DNA of 64,000 bases from Stropharia rugosoannulata (Eukaryota > Basidiomycota > Agaricomycetes > Agaricales > Strophariaceae): the NCBI GenBank assembly GCA_028532985.1, contig JANCIK010000006.1, positions 434,001 to 498,000 of the forward strand, in the 5' to 3' direction. Each line of letters starts with the position of its first letter. Within the stretch, counting starts at the first letter, position 1. The notes beneath the pieces were generated by a model that searched no databases, had not been told where the DNA came from, and worked only from the letters and a program-made list of their open reading frames with translations. The position numbers and the translations under genes are program-made. This document shows, piece after piece, positions 10,008 to 21,879 of the stretch.

Positions 10008-11479
10008 ATGTCTTCTGCAATAAACAATCATGACGGTACACCGGCGCGTCCGACAAACAGTACTTCAGGATCACCAAGTAGTCCCGACTCCAGTTCATCC
10101 CTTACAGATCCTGCTTCAATGCTGGATGCTGAGGAAGCAGCAAACCAGATCAAGTCTTTGAAACGCCAATTGGCCACTGTAACAGAACAAGTAAGCACTA
10201 GCAACAAGCGGTGTAGGAAAGTCAGGTAGTTTATACAACTTCGTCCTCTTGGTTTGGAGTTTAGTGGCTTTGATTAAACCAGGACAACAATGACATTAGG
10301 CCGAGGAATACGCCGCGTTGCCACACTTTTTGATAGCGTCGTCAGTGTACTCGACGAAGTTGATAGTCAAAATTCAGCAACACCAGGGTCTGTCTTTGAT
10401 CGCAGGTAGTCATGTTAATCTCTGCTTTAAGTATGCGAAGCTGAGCCGTTGCCCGACGTAGCCGACAGCGCTTGGCTGCGGCTTGGCCTATAATTCTCGA
10501 CCTCATCCCGTCGTTGAAACAACTTCTTAAAGAGGAAGAGGACGTTGAAGTTATAGTGAAGTATCTCAACGAGGCATGCTATTCTAAGCTTTCAGTCATG
10601 ACTTCAGGACTTCATTAATCTGTTAACTTTCCAGCTGCAACACGGAGCGAATAGCGCTCGCAGCGATGATGTCAATCACATCAAAGCTGAAATCTGTTCG
10701 CGCATTAATAATGATTACAAACCAAACATTCTTCTTCACAAAGGCGATCGTTCGAACCGTGGAATTCAGCATGATATATGTGGCAAACTTCTTTGCCCTG
10801 TCACTTATGATTGGGATGATTTGGAGTACGTCTTTTCTACTAACTTCAATCACACATGTTCTAATTCTGCGATCAAGAGTTCGAGCAAATATTAGGGGTA
10901 GTAAAGATGGATTTATCATTAATACCAACTACTATCTTAGATGCTTGTATTCAACGCCACCTGCTAACCCAAGGCGCATTGAAGAAGGGTTTCTTCGTAG
11001 TAATCTCTTAATCCAGGTTAGTTTACCAGCGTCATGTGTATGGTACCATGGAAAACTCATAGTATATATATAGGTTTATGCTTCGATTTTCACTTCGCCG
11101 TCATCAGCCGATTATGTGGTTGAATCAGAAACCCACCAAAATGGAAGGCATCAAATGAAATCAAATAAATCTACGAAGTCGTCCGTGTCTACACTTTTAG
11201 GCATGGATGGTCAAGTAACCGGTCGCTCTATTGCATATGCAGCTGTTATGGTAAGTATCCTGTCTTCCTTAATTTAATTCTGTTCATGTTCACCTACATA
11301 TGCTCATACAAAATGTATAGCTTGTATTAAACCTGAGTGATGCATCACAGTGGACACATACACACAACAATTTCAATTTTATTGACTTCTACAATTTTTT
11401 GGTAGACTACTTTGAAGAAGAACGCAGTGCAGCTTCAACACGACGAGTCCAAGAGCTTTTGCAATGGTGGAAGAAGTGA
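10008..11479 (+). CDS. DUF6698-type Agaricomycete protein
   Basis: Multi-exon gene. Exon 1 (10008-10225) encodes a Ser/Thr/Pro-rich start and a coiled segment (AANQIKSLKRQLATVTEQ). It joins in phase to an exon from 10283 with GRGIRRVATLFDSVVSVLDE. Later blocks are a helical IPSLKQLLKEEED segment, GANSARSDDVNHIKAEICSR, GIQHDICGKLLCPVTYDWDD, EEGFLRSNLLIQ, FTSPSSADYV and VTGRSIAYAAVM. The last is ...FNFIDFYNFLVDYFEE ending in LLQWWKK and TGA at 11477-11479. A GTGAGT at that point could instead be a donor, so the end is uncertain. The block order matches a multi-copy Agaricomycete family of unknown function (I believe DUF6698) whose members often sit near transposons. Internal exon borders are approximate. 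Confidence 0.6.
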
Positions 11480-12659
11480 GTTCGCGGCATTGTTATATGC
11501 AAAATTACTTATTAAAATGGCAAAGGAAAATTTTTCCGCAGTTTATTTCTGTTTCTCGTGATACAAAAGAGTCTAATAGAATACTGCTTGAGCAAGACGA
11601 CGACTATTAGCAAATTTATCCCAGTATTCAACTAATAATAGACTTTCGTCTCGTCAGTTAAAAACAGTAATAAAAATTATTGATCGAAAGTTTATCTCCC
11701 GTCGCCTCTGTCCAACAATGACATTCCGTATGACCAAAACAAATACCTCCTTTCATTGTTTGTATAGTGGCATCTAAACCCCACTGTTTTCGCCATTTTC
11801 ACATCCTGTCAGCCACAAACGTGTCTGATACATTCTACCGACACTCTACCATCATCCCATCATCCTATACATTGAGGTGAACGGGGAAAGCAGACAAGTG
11901 CTTCACCGGAAACCTACGGGGTCATTACATTTTCTAAACCGCCTAACCGCTATTCAGAACCACGTCTAGTCACTCCTCCGTCAGCTGCGAGTCGCGACCA
12001 CTCCCACGACAAGTAGAGTCCATACCTTATACAGGTCGTGCTACGACCACATCAGTGATCATTTTCAGTCCAGCGCAGCAATAGCCTCGACGTTGGCGTG
12101 CTTGATCAGGATACCTGTTTGCTCGACGATACAAAATTTATGTGTTTCGTGGAAGCAGTGCGCATCTCTTCGGCTCACTGCCGACATATTCATCGCCAAT
12201 GAGTGGAATTATTCGAAGCACGAGGCAGCTTGGAGCCAACAGTGAGTATGGGATAATGCTAACATCCTACATCTAACTTCCTTTACATGCAGTACCGATG
12301 GGTTCATATCCACTGCGTTAAACACGGAGAAGGATATAAAATTGGGTGTCAATGTGGTTGAGGCAGAAAGACATTGAACTGCTTTCACATCCGTTACCAG
12401 TTACGGAATTTCAGGCGAGCATATTCTCTTCACTTTTACAGTGACCCTAGTTGAGTTTCAATATCATGCCTTTTCCCCATTCCTAATCAGATTCCATTTT
12501 CAGGCAGGGAAGAGCGGACGTTTCTTTGCTCTAGACAGGAATCGGCCCGCGATGGCATATATGACACCGTATTCTCAGTAGCACCTCCTCGCACAAAATT
12601 TTCTACGATAAACCCAAGATAAACCAGCACGCACTGGTAGAGCATCATGGGGATGACAA
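11480..12659. other. Degenerate stretch upstream of the KDZ-type remnant
   Basis: No supported gene. The 3' part (from about 12480) is GC-richer and leads into the KDZ-type frame; the 5' part is AT-rich. It may hold decayed N-terminal transposase sequence, but I can align nothing. Confidence 0.35.
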
Positions 12660-13838
12660 AGGCGAGGGCACGTGGAGGTACTCCAAGGAGCCCACTGCAC
12701 CGAACTGCCCTCATATTGTACAAACCCGTCACTCTCTCCAACAGTTCATCCAGCGAGATATCAATGCCTTAGACGAAACTGCTGGAGATGGCAAGGAGAT
12801 GGTGAACTGGAATGCGCAGCAGGTCTGGTACTACTTCTCCGATCATTTGCGCAGTATACTAGTACACTAGTACTCATACCATCAGGCCCACAGATGCCTC
12901 ATCGCCGAAAGGCTTCTCATCTTTCCGTCTCACACCAGCTACTACTTCCTCCGCCAAGATGGGCCCAAATCGCGAGCGACCCGCCTTCTCATCACCTCCC
13001 CCTGTTTGACATATTACCTCGTCCTTCTGTTATCCTGCTTGACGAGCAGTCGACTTGTTGCTGCAAAGAGCCTCGTCCTCAATGCAATCCAACCCTGCCT
13101 GTTCTGATCAAGGATTATACAGTCTATGGTATCAGACGCTTTCAATACATTTATCCAAGTCCAAACCTGCAATTCCTGTAGAGGGCGATTCATCGAACCG
13201 GACTGTCAATCAATTGGACTCTTCAACTGGAATAACCGTACGCTCCTAACATATTAGCTTCTTGACGACTACACTAATCAGTTACAACGTCGGAAACACC
13301 TTTCATCGCTTGGGTCACCGTGGCAGTGCGCCGATACGAAGCCAGATCCTCCCCTATCCCATTTATCAACGACCGACTCTTTCATGCGATATGGTTCTCA
13401 TGTATACGACTGGTACAACTCGATGATGATATGGTATGCCCAGTTTGTGGCTCCTATCCCGAAGCAATTATTGTCGATTGTGTGATGCTGGCCTTCAACA
13501 AGAAACATTTACTGTCTTCGCTTAATCCCCCCACTGCAATTCATCCAGACTCGAACCGTAAAGAGGACGTACGTCAAGTTTATGATCTCCAGCTGCTTCC
13601 AAATCCCAAGCATCGAAAACAAATTTGTGATGTTCTCGGAGGCTCAGAGCTGTTGTTATGCCTTCTTCCTCATATTGATGGTCCGACGCAATCAGATGTA
13701 GCAGATGATTTCAGCAGTGATTCATTGACTGATTCCGAAGGTGAACAACTGCCCACATTTACTACCCAATGCTCCAGAAAATCCCGGCTAAAGGAGCGCC
13801 GTGACTACGCGCATCCGACTTATTCCGAACGTCATTGA
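12660..13838 (+). pseudogene. Broken KDZ-type (CxC cysteine-cluster) transposase, N-terminal part
   Basis: A series of frame segments in one order matches the N-terminal cysteine-cluster half of an Agaricomycete KDZ-associated transposase family. The first is HPARYQCLRRNCWRW near 12750. It is followed by HHLPLFDILPRPSVILLDEQ, CCCKEPRPQCNPTLPVLIKD and YTVYGIRRF near 13130. After a one-base frame change come VQTCNSCRGRFIEPDCQSIG and LFNWNNRTLL. An in-frame TAG near 13251 and a second frame change follow. The frame then resumes with ETPFIAWVTVAVRRYEAR, IRLVQLDDDMVCPVCGSYPE and LAFNKKHLLSSLNPPTAIHP. At least one stop and two frameshifts show it is dead. The catalytic RNase-H-like domain downstream was not found, so the copy is also truncated. 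Confidence 0.6.
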
Positions 13839-14183
13839 ATAGCTTCCCAGCATCAAGTCCTATTTGAAGTCGCGGTTTGGAGGGTGGCCGACTGGGGACG
13901 TGAAAATGTTCGTATTTTAATTTTAGGCGTCGTTCTGGTCGATATGGTTCGAAATGGCGGCGCAGATTTCGGTCAAGGGGATGACCGAACGTCAGCACGA
14001 ACAGGTACGGAGGACGCGGGATGAGCGGAATGAAGTAGTGTCAAGTGCCCGACTGACCAGAATTGTGACCAGAATTGGTCCATGTACGCGGACAAAATTC
14101 AAGTTCAGAACGGAGATGTGTAAGGAGACCCAATTCGGTTTCCTGTCAAGGGCTACGATAATTAATGCTGCTTAGCCTCCATC

Positions 14184-14771
14184 ATGAACCGTGCTACGAT
14201 ATCCAATGCGGAGTATGACACAGTTGAAGATGCTCGACAGGCCGTTCGTAAACAGTATCGACATAGGGTGGAATCCGAGAATAATAACCCGCGTCGCCGC
14301 GTCCCTTTTACTTCTCTTGCAGTCAATTCCAACCCTCCAGATGCTCCCTTGGGCCTTCACTCCGCGGCCCGCCTGCTGATAGTCCTGACCGCCGCCCATT
14401 ATTCATTCCCTTTACGCCGTCCAACACATCTGAACGCCCTCCGAACACGCGCCGGACCTGTTTTTGCACTATCGACCAATCAGGAGCGGAGGTCCCTTCG
14501 GCAACGTGAATCTGACCGCCGCAGACGCGTCTACGACATCTTTACCAGCAATCTAAACACAAATCACCCTACTGAGGCCCATATCCAATTCACGGAATTC
14601 CTTTCCAATGTACAAAGCGCTCAGGTATGTTGTTGGTTACCTCACATAATAAATCTAAACAGACTAATACTATAGGGACAATGTACCAATCAGTTTTCCT
14701 TAGTGGAACAAATGCATCGTGAAAGAGAACGTTATCTTGCTACAGAAGTAAAAACAAATCTCGAGTATTAA
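14184..14771 (+). CDS. Small unknown protein, two exons
   Basis: Exons 14184-14624 and 14676-14771 (intron 51 bp, GTATGT...TATAG) join in phase to 178 codons plus stop. The N-terminal half is Arg/Pro-rich. The C-terminal half is a charged helical segment with RRSLRQRESDRRRRVYDIFT, FTEFLSNVQSAQGQ and MHRERERYLATEVKTNLEY, which could form a coiled coil. No family recognised. Its place between two broken transposases suggests it may be an accessory or decayed transposon gene; the clean splice join is the main reason to call it. Confidence 0.4.
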
Positions 14772-15192
14772 TCCGGTTAATAGGTGTCTCAGCACGGCAA
14801 GATTCGGCGTGGAGGCTCACCGTGACCTAGACTTAGTGCTGCCGCTCATAGCACAGTACTTCACAGTGTGTCACAGTCGCTTTGAAGTTGCCAATGTCCT
14901 TGCAGTGTCCGCAAAGGTCATATCTATCATCGATATCAATGTCAATCATGATCGATGCCCAATCTCAAACCTCTCCTTCACGTCTCTGTGACTTCGGTGT
15001 TGCTGTTATGCTTTGGCTACTACTCCGTAATGGCTCAGACGAGGCTTGGACAAGGCTCAGGGACACTTATTCTATCCATTTCTAGTGTGTTTGGTTTTGT
15101 TCAATGATCATTCTATTTTTCCGTCCCCATAATTTGTGGAGTCGATTAAAAAGAGCAAAAACGTTGAGGCATGCTATCTTGTGTGATTCTCG

Positions 15193-17870
15193 ATGTCAAA
15201 CGCTTCTCTACTGTGTAGCACCTGCGGCAAGCCGCCTTCTGCGTGTATCTGCGGTGCCCGCCCAAATCCAGCTTCTACTACAGTATATCAATATCACCTA
15301 CCTGCACAACATCGAACTCCTTGTAGACCAAATGCTCAATCATATGGCTTACCTGCTCAATCGACTCCACTTACCCGCGCTCCTGCTCTATTCTATTTTT
15401 CTTTCCCGTCTCACGCTTATCATGATCCTAGATTTCAAGCACACCCCTTCGCCATTCCATCGTCTATGTCGCTATCTTTTCCCAACTACAATGTAGCTCA
15501 TTCAGTGCATCAGCCTCCCGTTCTGCATCCTCAAGCTACACCAGTTCGGCAAGCAATTCAAACTCCTCAGATTAGGCACGCTATCGCCAGTCCAGGAATC
15601 ACCTGCGCCTGCTTATGTCCCAAAGCGAAAACATCTGAGGGTGTAAAGGCTGCTTCAAAGCGGTCCAGGCGGACGCAAACCTCGACCTCAACTTATCGAC
15701 GAAAATGTCAATTCCTCTGAGTTGGTTCCAGGTGTTGGCCCTTCATCTCATATATCCCAGGCTCCCGCAACTTGTCCGAAGCCCATTACGGATTATAGCC
15801 CTCAGATCTCAAAATCACAGAAAACTAAAGAGTCGAAGCAGATTGCAACAGATGTCTGGTATTTCATGAGGCCTCTCGAGGTCCGGGAGCGTCCAACTGG
15901 ATCCATTCACGATTCCGAACCCTCTCGAACAAAGCCGAAGAGCCCGTTTGTTGGCTGTCGTTTATGTCGCTTGTAAGCTCAATGTCTTTCTGAATTGTAA
16001 TGAATCTATTTCCACGAAATATCTGTTTCACTATAGGTCTTCCAAGCTCTGGTCGGTATGGGCAAATAGCAATGGTATGGCTGATACTATACGGTCTCAC
16101 TTGTCAACAAAGCACGGAAACGAGCGGCGGGAGATTGTTATTCTCGAGCAATTGAAAGGATGGAACAAGATATCCGAGTCATTTGGTAGCGCTGGTGGGA
16201 CAAGGAGCGAACCGTTCACTCTTTCGGATGTATTCTTACAGAGGCTGGCTCGATGGATTGCAGTCGATGATCAAGTAAGTCCAAGTCATCTTTATAGATA
16301 AGACCCAAGTAATATATTAACGATCTCTCTAGCCCCTTAGCGTTGTCGAATGCTCAGAATTTCGAGATCTTGTGTTATATCTCACCTCTGATCTCGAAGA
16401 TAGTGACACTCCCCATAGGACAAAAATAACACGTGTCATTTTTGAAAGCTATTACTCCAAGTGGAAGAGCCTTGTTGCAGAGCTACATAGTACAGGTTGA
16501 TCATATTCAAACTTTTCTAAGTTGTCACACAAAGATTCGGATAATCATCTCTACGGTGCCGAAGGGCGAATCTTATTTACGAGTGACCTTTGGTCGAATA
16601 CCCGTCTCGGGTTAATATGTCAAAATCCTTTTTTGATGGGAAACAGCTTCGAAATGTTGAACTTCTACATGACGTGGATGTCCGCTGTTCAGCAACATAT
16701 CTGATGAAAGTTGATCGAGAATTGGAACTCTACCCAGTAAGTCGCGCTAGTAAGCCTCATTAGATAGATATATGACTAAACCTTGGTGGCATTCTGCTGT
16801 AGGCTATTGATGCTCTGTTAAACAACCCGGTGAAATACAAGGACATTTACAAGTATCTTCTTGACGACACCGAGCTGCACGTTCTTCGTCACCTTGACAT
16901 AGCCGAGTTTCTGAAGATCCCCCATGCTGTCCAGACTACCCTTTGTGCCGAAAAGACATCAACTCTTTCATCTGTCCTCCCAACATATAAAGATCTTCTC
17001 GAGATGTTACGGGCATACAAAATCATTTGTCCCCAGCTCCGACGTGCTATTTCAGCCTTGTGTATCACAAAGATCGAAGAATATGTCAACAAGACAAGGA
17101 AAACACGCATATATGCACTTGCTATGAGTACGTTTTCTTTGCTATTCCCTGAGATTAGCTCGTTTCTAAGTTCTTTCTTGAGTTATTAACCCTATTACCA
17201 AGCTTCATTGGATTGAAGAGCATTGGGGTCAAGACGATAAGAAAGAAGCAAAAGAATGAATGCTTAAAACAGTAAGTGATTGGTATCCTCATAGTCTCAA
17301 CTATTAACTAAGTAACTAAGCGTCTGTACATAGACGTTTGAATACAAATTTAAAGCGCATCGAATATCATCAAACTCGAACATGTTAGCCCAATCACAAG
17401 CACGCGGCCTCGCATATATCCGCAGTCTCTTGAAGTCAATTTACAACGCTCTGCATCGCAGGTGCAAGCTGGCCTGCATATATCAACTAACTGCGAGTCA
17501 TTTCAATCCTTGACAAGTTCTACAAGCAATAGCTCTATGGCCGAAGGAGCACCTAGTGCCGAAAATGAAGATGATTCTACACAAGCTGCCAGTGATAAAC
17601 GAGATCGACTTGCAGTTGAAGAAGAACTGCAGCCTTGCGGAGGGTATTCTTGACGAGTCTGAGTATCCTGATTTCAGCCTTGAGAGGTACTGGCAAGCAA
17701 GTCATTGATTTTATTCCGTTTTCTCTCTCTTTAACTCTCATTATTTACGTAGGAGAGACGTCGTCAATACCCAATCATCTACCGTGTTTGCACTTGATGT
17801 CCTTCCTGTTCAGGGGCGTCCTCCGTAGCATGTGAACGGGTCTTTTCGTCAAGCAAGGAGACCATCACTA
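15193..17870 (+). pseudogene. hAT-family transposase with BED zinc finger, decayed and truncated
   Basis: The N-terminus (MSNASLLCSTCGKPPSACIC) and a Pro-rich linker are followed by a frame break near 15600. Next comes a BED-type finger: DVWYFMRPLE, FVGCRLC, then after an intron WSVWANSNGMADTIRSHLST and KHGNE. The hAT core follows in order: PFTLSDVFLQRLARWIAVDD, SDTPHRTKITRVIFESYYSK, GRILFTSDLWSN, AIDALLNNPVKYKDIYKYLL and a helical segment to ~17130. The C-terminal dimerisation motif is present as CERVFSSSKETIT at 17831-17870. Frame changes in the N-terminal linker and after 16490 and loss of the residues normally following SSKET show a dead, 3'-truncated copy. Its last recognisable base is about 20 bp upstream of the ATP20 start codon. 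Confidence 0.7.
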
Positions 17871-17891
17871 CTCCGTTCTCCAAACACCAAA

Positions 17892-18497
17892 ATGCTTCAA
17901 TCGCTTGCCCGTCAGGCACTGCGCCAACGCCTCCAAAAGCAGACCGTGTCGAAGCGCTTCAATTCGACTTCCTCTGAAAACGCCAAGAAAGCGCAGGACG
18001 CGCCGGCTTCTGCTCAGGCTACCGCTTCGCGTGTTCTCGAAGGCGTGCAGAAGGCCCTAGGACCAGTCGGCGAGAAGGCAGGAAACATGCTTGGCTGTAC
18101 GTCTTTCCATAGCACTGTTTTGTATACGCTTGACTGTATGGGTTTGACGTGACTTTGGTTCAATTCTTTAGCATACAAGGAGCCTCTCCTGTACAACCTC
18201 GCAGTGGGAAGGGAACTCGTAAAGCTCGTCTACCGTCGGGAGGCTCTTTCTCCTCCTTCGCTGGCAACCGTGCGCGAGGTGTACTCTAATCTGGCGAAGC
18301 AGGTCACTTCGCCAGCGTTCTTCGCCAACATCATCAAGAGTGGCGAATTTGGCAGAATAGGCATATATGGACTGCAAGCTTATGGTATCTTCCAGGTGCG
18401 TTTTGAGCGTCCGTGCGGTTCTTACACCTTATAACATGTCCTATAGATTGGCGAAATAATTGGACGAAGGAGCCTCTTTGGTTACAAGCTCGACTAG
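17892..18497 (+). CDS. ATP20: Mitochondrial ATP synthase subunit g
   Basis: Exons 17892-18096, 18172-18395 and 18447-18497 (introns 75 and 51 bp) give 159 residues in one frame. The N-terminus MLQSLARQALRQRLQKQTVS is basic and hydroxylated, as expected of a mitochondrial targeting signal. The family core is clear: LLYNLAVGRELVKLVYRRE, then SGEFGRIGIYGLQAYGIFQ and the end IGEIIGRRSLFGYKLD. Subunit g is a small inner-membrane protein at the Fo dimer interface that helps F1Fo-ATP synthase dimerise and shape cristae. Its GxxxG-like membrane helix falls in the C-terminal part (IGIYGLQAYG). Upstream sequence is hAT-transposase remnant to within about 20 bp of the ATG, so the promoter and 5' UTR must lie in transposon-derived DNA or in the first exon. 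Confidence 0.92.
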
Positions 18498-19463
18498 ACC
18501 GGTGTATAACGCGTCAACGTTGGCATTTCAATGCATATATCCTTAAATGACTTCACGTAATGTTAGAGAAGACGTATACCCTGCTTTTCACATCCCATCA
18601 GCAAATATATGCCAAGTTCTTCGAAGGATGCAAGACCTTGACGAATTCTAGGAATGGGATGTTTATCTGCGCCAAGTGTCGTCCCAGACTTTGAGCTTTA
18701 GTCTTGCTAATTCTGCAGGTGCACCAGCTTATGAATGAACTACCGGCGTACGGGGTTGCTATCGAATCACCAAGGAAATAGACACTTTCTTATTCCCGTC
18801 ATACCTACTCCGTCGCTTCACATCAGCAACCTGTAACGTCAAGGACACTGAGCCTGGGCCGTGTGGGCTGGTCGACCACTATGCATTAATTTGTTAAGGC
18901 GTGTATAAAGCTCGGAGAGGCCATTATCTTGGCCCTGGTACTGACAGTATGTTTCGTGAGAATGAAGCGCTTACTTTCCTTTCCGCCCTACTGCTTGTGC
19001 CGTCTCTTTATGGCAGGCAATGTGCCTGGTTCGTACCTGAAGCGGTTTTGAAGTACATGGGCGGACCAGAACTATCAAATTGATCCCACTTCGTTATGGT
19101 AGGACCCGGACATAAAGTTGACCTTTTAATCAGTGTGTACGGAATATACACTATTTGCCATCGTCTCCGCCCGGATGAGGAGCCCACCTTCAGCACTTGT
19201 AATATCGTCACTCTGTTCATATTTTCGGCAACGCTCACCTACTTTGCGTTTAGCATTACACAATCTGAATATCTGTCTTCTATATGCTATATGCGATAGC
19301 GTGGACTCTTCGTGCTGCCGGATGGATGACCGCCTGGGAATGTGAATAACTGTGCAACGGTTAAAAGCTCTGATGACGGTATGCAGCTGAGCTAAATTGT
19401 CACAACCGAACTGCTTATAAAAGTCCAACCGCCCAGCTGCGTCCAACTGTTGCGAAGACGGTC
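18498..19463. other. Intergenic region, no gene recognised
   Basis: Short open frames on both strands (60-106 codons) overlap one another and show no domain, splice support or composition that would favour one of them. It holds the ATP20 3' region and the promoter of the carboxypeptidase remnant, which has TTATAAAAG about 50 bp before its ATG. Confidence 0.4.
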
Positions 19464-21158
19464 ATGCATCGTTCAATTGCACTTGTTTCTTCACTAGTGC
19501 TGTCTGTAACTTTAGGACTCGCCCAACGACAGCAGAGTTTTGGTGAGGTTCGCTCACGCCTGTGGGGTATGTAGACTTATAAGCGTTTAGGAATAGGCGA
19601 ACCTTATGACGGAGGACTTTTCAAGCCATTAGAATCACTTTCGGCTATCTCAGACACAACCTTTACAACTCTAGCCCACCCCACATTCCCTAACCATAGT
19701 GTACGTGTCAGAAAAACGACGCAATTTTGCGACCCTACAGCAAAGTGCGTGTTCACTGCTTCGTCTGTTCTTTTTAGCTCAAACTGATAGCGTTTGAACC
19801 AGTTCTTACACAGGGTATATCGATATCAACGCACGTCATATTTTCTTCTATTTTTTTGAAAGCAGAAGAAACCCCGAGGAAGATGATGTCATCTTTTGGA
19901 CAAACGGTGGTAGGTGCAAATGCTGCAACACTGGAATATCCAAGTAATTAACGGTTCTGTCACGGTATAGGACCGGGCGGTTCTTCTGTCATGGGACTCT
20001 TCCTCGAACATGGTCCATGTAGAATAGTTGACGAACATGGCCTCAAGTATCACCCCGCATCCTGGAATAACAATGCCAATATCTTCTACGTTGATCAGCC
20101 AGTCGGCGTTGGCTATTCGTATGCAGACCACGGCGAGAAAGTGAGCACGTCAGAGGAGGCTGCTATAGATATGGCGGCCTTCATTGTCATTTTTTTCGCC
20201 CACTTTACCGGCTTTGCTGGTCGGCCATTCCATATGGCCGGAGAGTCATACGGAGGACGATATGTACCGTTATTTGCATCTGCATTATGGGACCTGAATT
20301 CGAAGTTCGAAGAAGTCGGCATGACCCTAGTGAATATTTCTTCCATTATCATTGGTACGTGTGTTTGTCGGTAAAGTCGTCATAAAATTAGACTCGTCCA
20401 ATTTAGGGAATGGTTACACCGATTTTTATACACTCTACGAAGCCAAGTTTGAATTCCCCTGTATACAAACGAGAAATCCCCCTTTTCTTCACGGAATGTT
20501 TGCGATTGAAACAAACGGTCCGAGTGCTTGTTGTCTTAATTCCCGCAAGCTAACAATATCTCATATGATAGCTTCCTCGCTGTTTAAAAATGCTAAAGAG
20601 CTCCTGCGTGGATATCTTTGATGAAATTGCGTGCGGTGCAGCTGCCCAATTTTGTGACACGGAGCTTGAAGCATCCGTTTGGAGATCTGGTATGTATTTT
20701 CTGCTTTTCTTGTAATCCCTGAGTTCACGTACAAAACGAGTGCATAGGCGTTAACATATATGATGTTACACAACGTTTTCCTGCAGAGAAGGCTGAGATT
20801 CCTTGTACGCCTATACTTAAGTATGTTGTCTATCACTTCCCGGGGCCGGTTGACAGTTGCTAACCCATTTACACGCTTCCATAGCCATACGAGGGACTAC
20901 CTACGGCGCAATACGATACGCGCCATCCTTGGCGCTGACGCTGCAGTTCCCTGCGACGCTTCTATCGCTAACCCAGCCGTGGGGCAAGATTTCATAGCAC
21001 AGCTCGATCTGCTACGCCCTGCTCAGCACCACGTAGCAGCCCTTCTTGAGCGAGGCGTGCGCGCGCTCAGCACAGTCTTTCACCCGAGCTCTTGGAAATT
21101 CTTCAATTCATGGAGTACTATCGTTAAAATCGCTGGAGCAGGAATTGTTGGATGCTGA
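19464..21158 (+). pseudogene. Serine carboxypeptidase (peptidase S10) with damaged C-terminal half
   Basis: Starts with a signal peptide (MHRSIALVSSLVLSVTLGLA) and runs through several exons. Family motifs appear in order. They are the oxyanion-hole region FWTNGG joining GPGGSSVMGLFLEHGPC, FYVDQPVGVGYSYADHGEKV, the nucleophile motif FHMAGESYGGRYVP, and GNGYTDFYTLYEA. After these come LKSSCVDIFDEIACG and YLRRNTIRAILGADAA, then VAALLERGVRAL. A one-base frame shift is needed near 20500 to reach the later cysteine-containing segment. After ERGVRAL the normal region carrying the catalytic Asp (near D-x-x-C-N) and the His (near GAGHMVP) cannot be found in any frame; the frame runs into unrelated residues and TGA. 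S10 enzymes act in vacuoles or outside the cell on peptide C-termini. Without Asp and His this copy should be inactive. Confidence 0.65.
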
Positions 21159-21879
21159 GTCTATAAATGGATACACACGCGGCTTAGTAATTAACACCCC
21201 ACTTTACGATGACTTCACAGCACACTGTGATCACTGAAGCGGATTAAAGTCCACCAAAAATCACTTCATGGCAGCGGCAGCACTACCTAGACTCTAGACT
21301 TGCTAGTAGCCAGTCCAGTCCTGTTGGGGGCATCTCTCAGCCGTGTTTGGGTCACGAGTCTACCTAGACTCCACGATTGGTTATCAAATTGATTCGGAGC
21401 TTGAAATGGTGCAAAGAGTCAAGCAACTGTAAACAAAGCGTCTGTTCATCACACGCATGATCTTGCCCAGTTGCAGGTGGCACTCTCGACGCAGCTCCCT
21501 TTTCATCTATAATTCTACAACCCAGGAAAATATAGGGGTTGACACACACTGTCCCCCTTACTTCAGAATACACTTACCCCGGAGGCCTTACAACAGCATC
21601 ATTCGAACGGCGGTGCTACCACCAGCATAATGCAGACTGGTTGAAGGAGGTTGAATGCTTAGTAGTAAGCATTCCCGCCTGAAAACCACGCATAGGAAGA
21701 GCAGCAGAACGGCAATCAGTAAAACAGATTGCGACTGCTAATCTTGGCGCCACAAAGACGGGTGCCACTCTGGAAGACGGACACGTATCTTGACGGGGAG
21801 ATCGATGGACAGCCTAGTACTCAAGACTGGGGAACTGGGAAGACATACATGACCTCGAGAAGGTGCACACTTTCCCCCC
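21159..21879. other. Intergenic, with an isolated GGGGTTGACA...TGTCCCCC box
   Basis: No gene supported. At 21536-21558 lies GGGGTTGACACACACTGTCC followed by CCC, the same half-site layout as the boxes inside the 430-bp inverted repeats, but the surrounding sequence does not match those repeats. Confidence 0.35.

Noticed and set aside
11771..11785. CCCCACTGTTTTCG shared with 33109-33122
   Set aside because: Only 14 bp with unlike flanks; could be chance.
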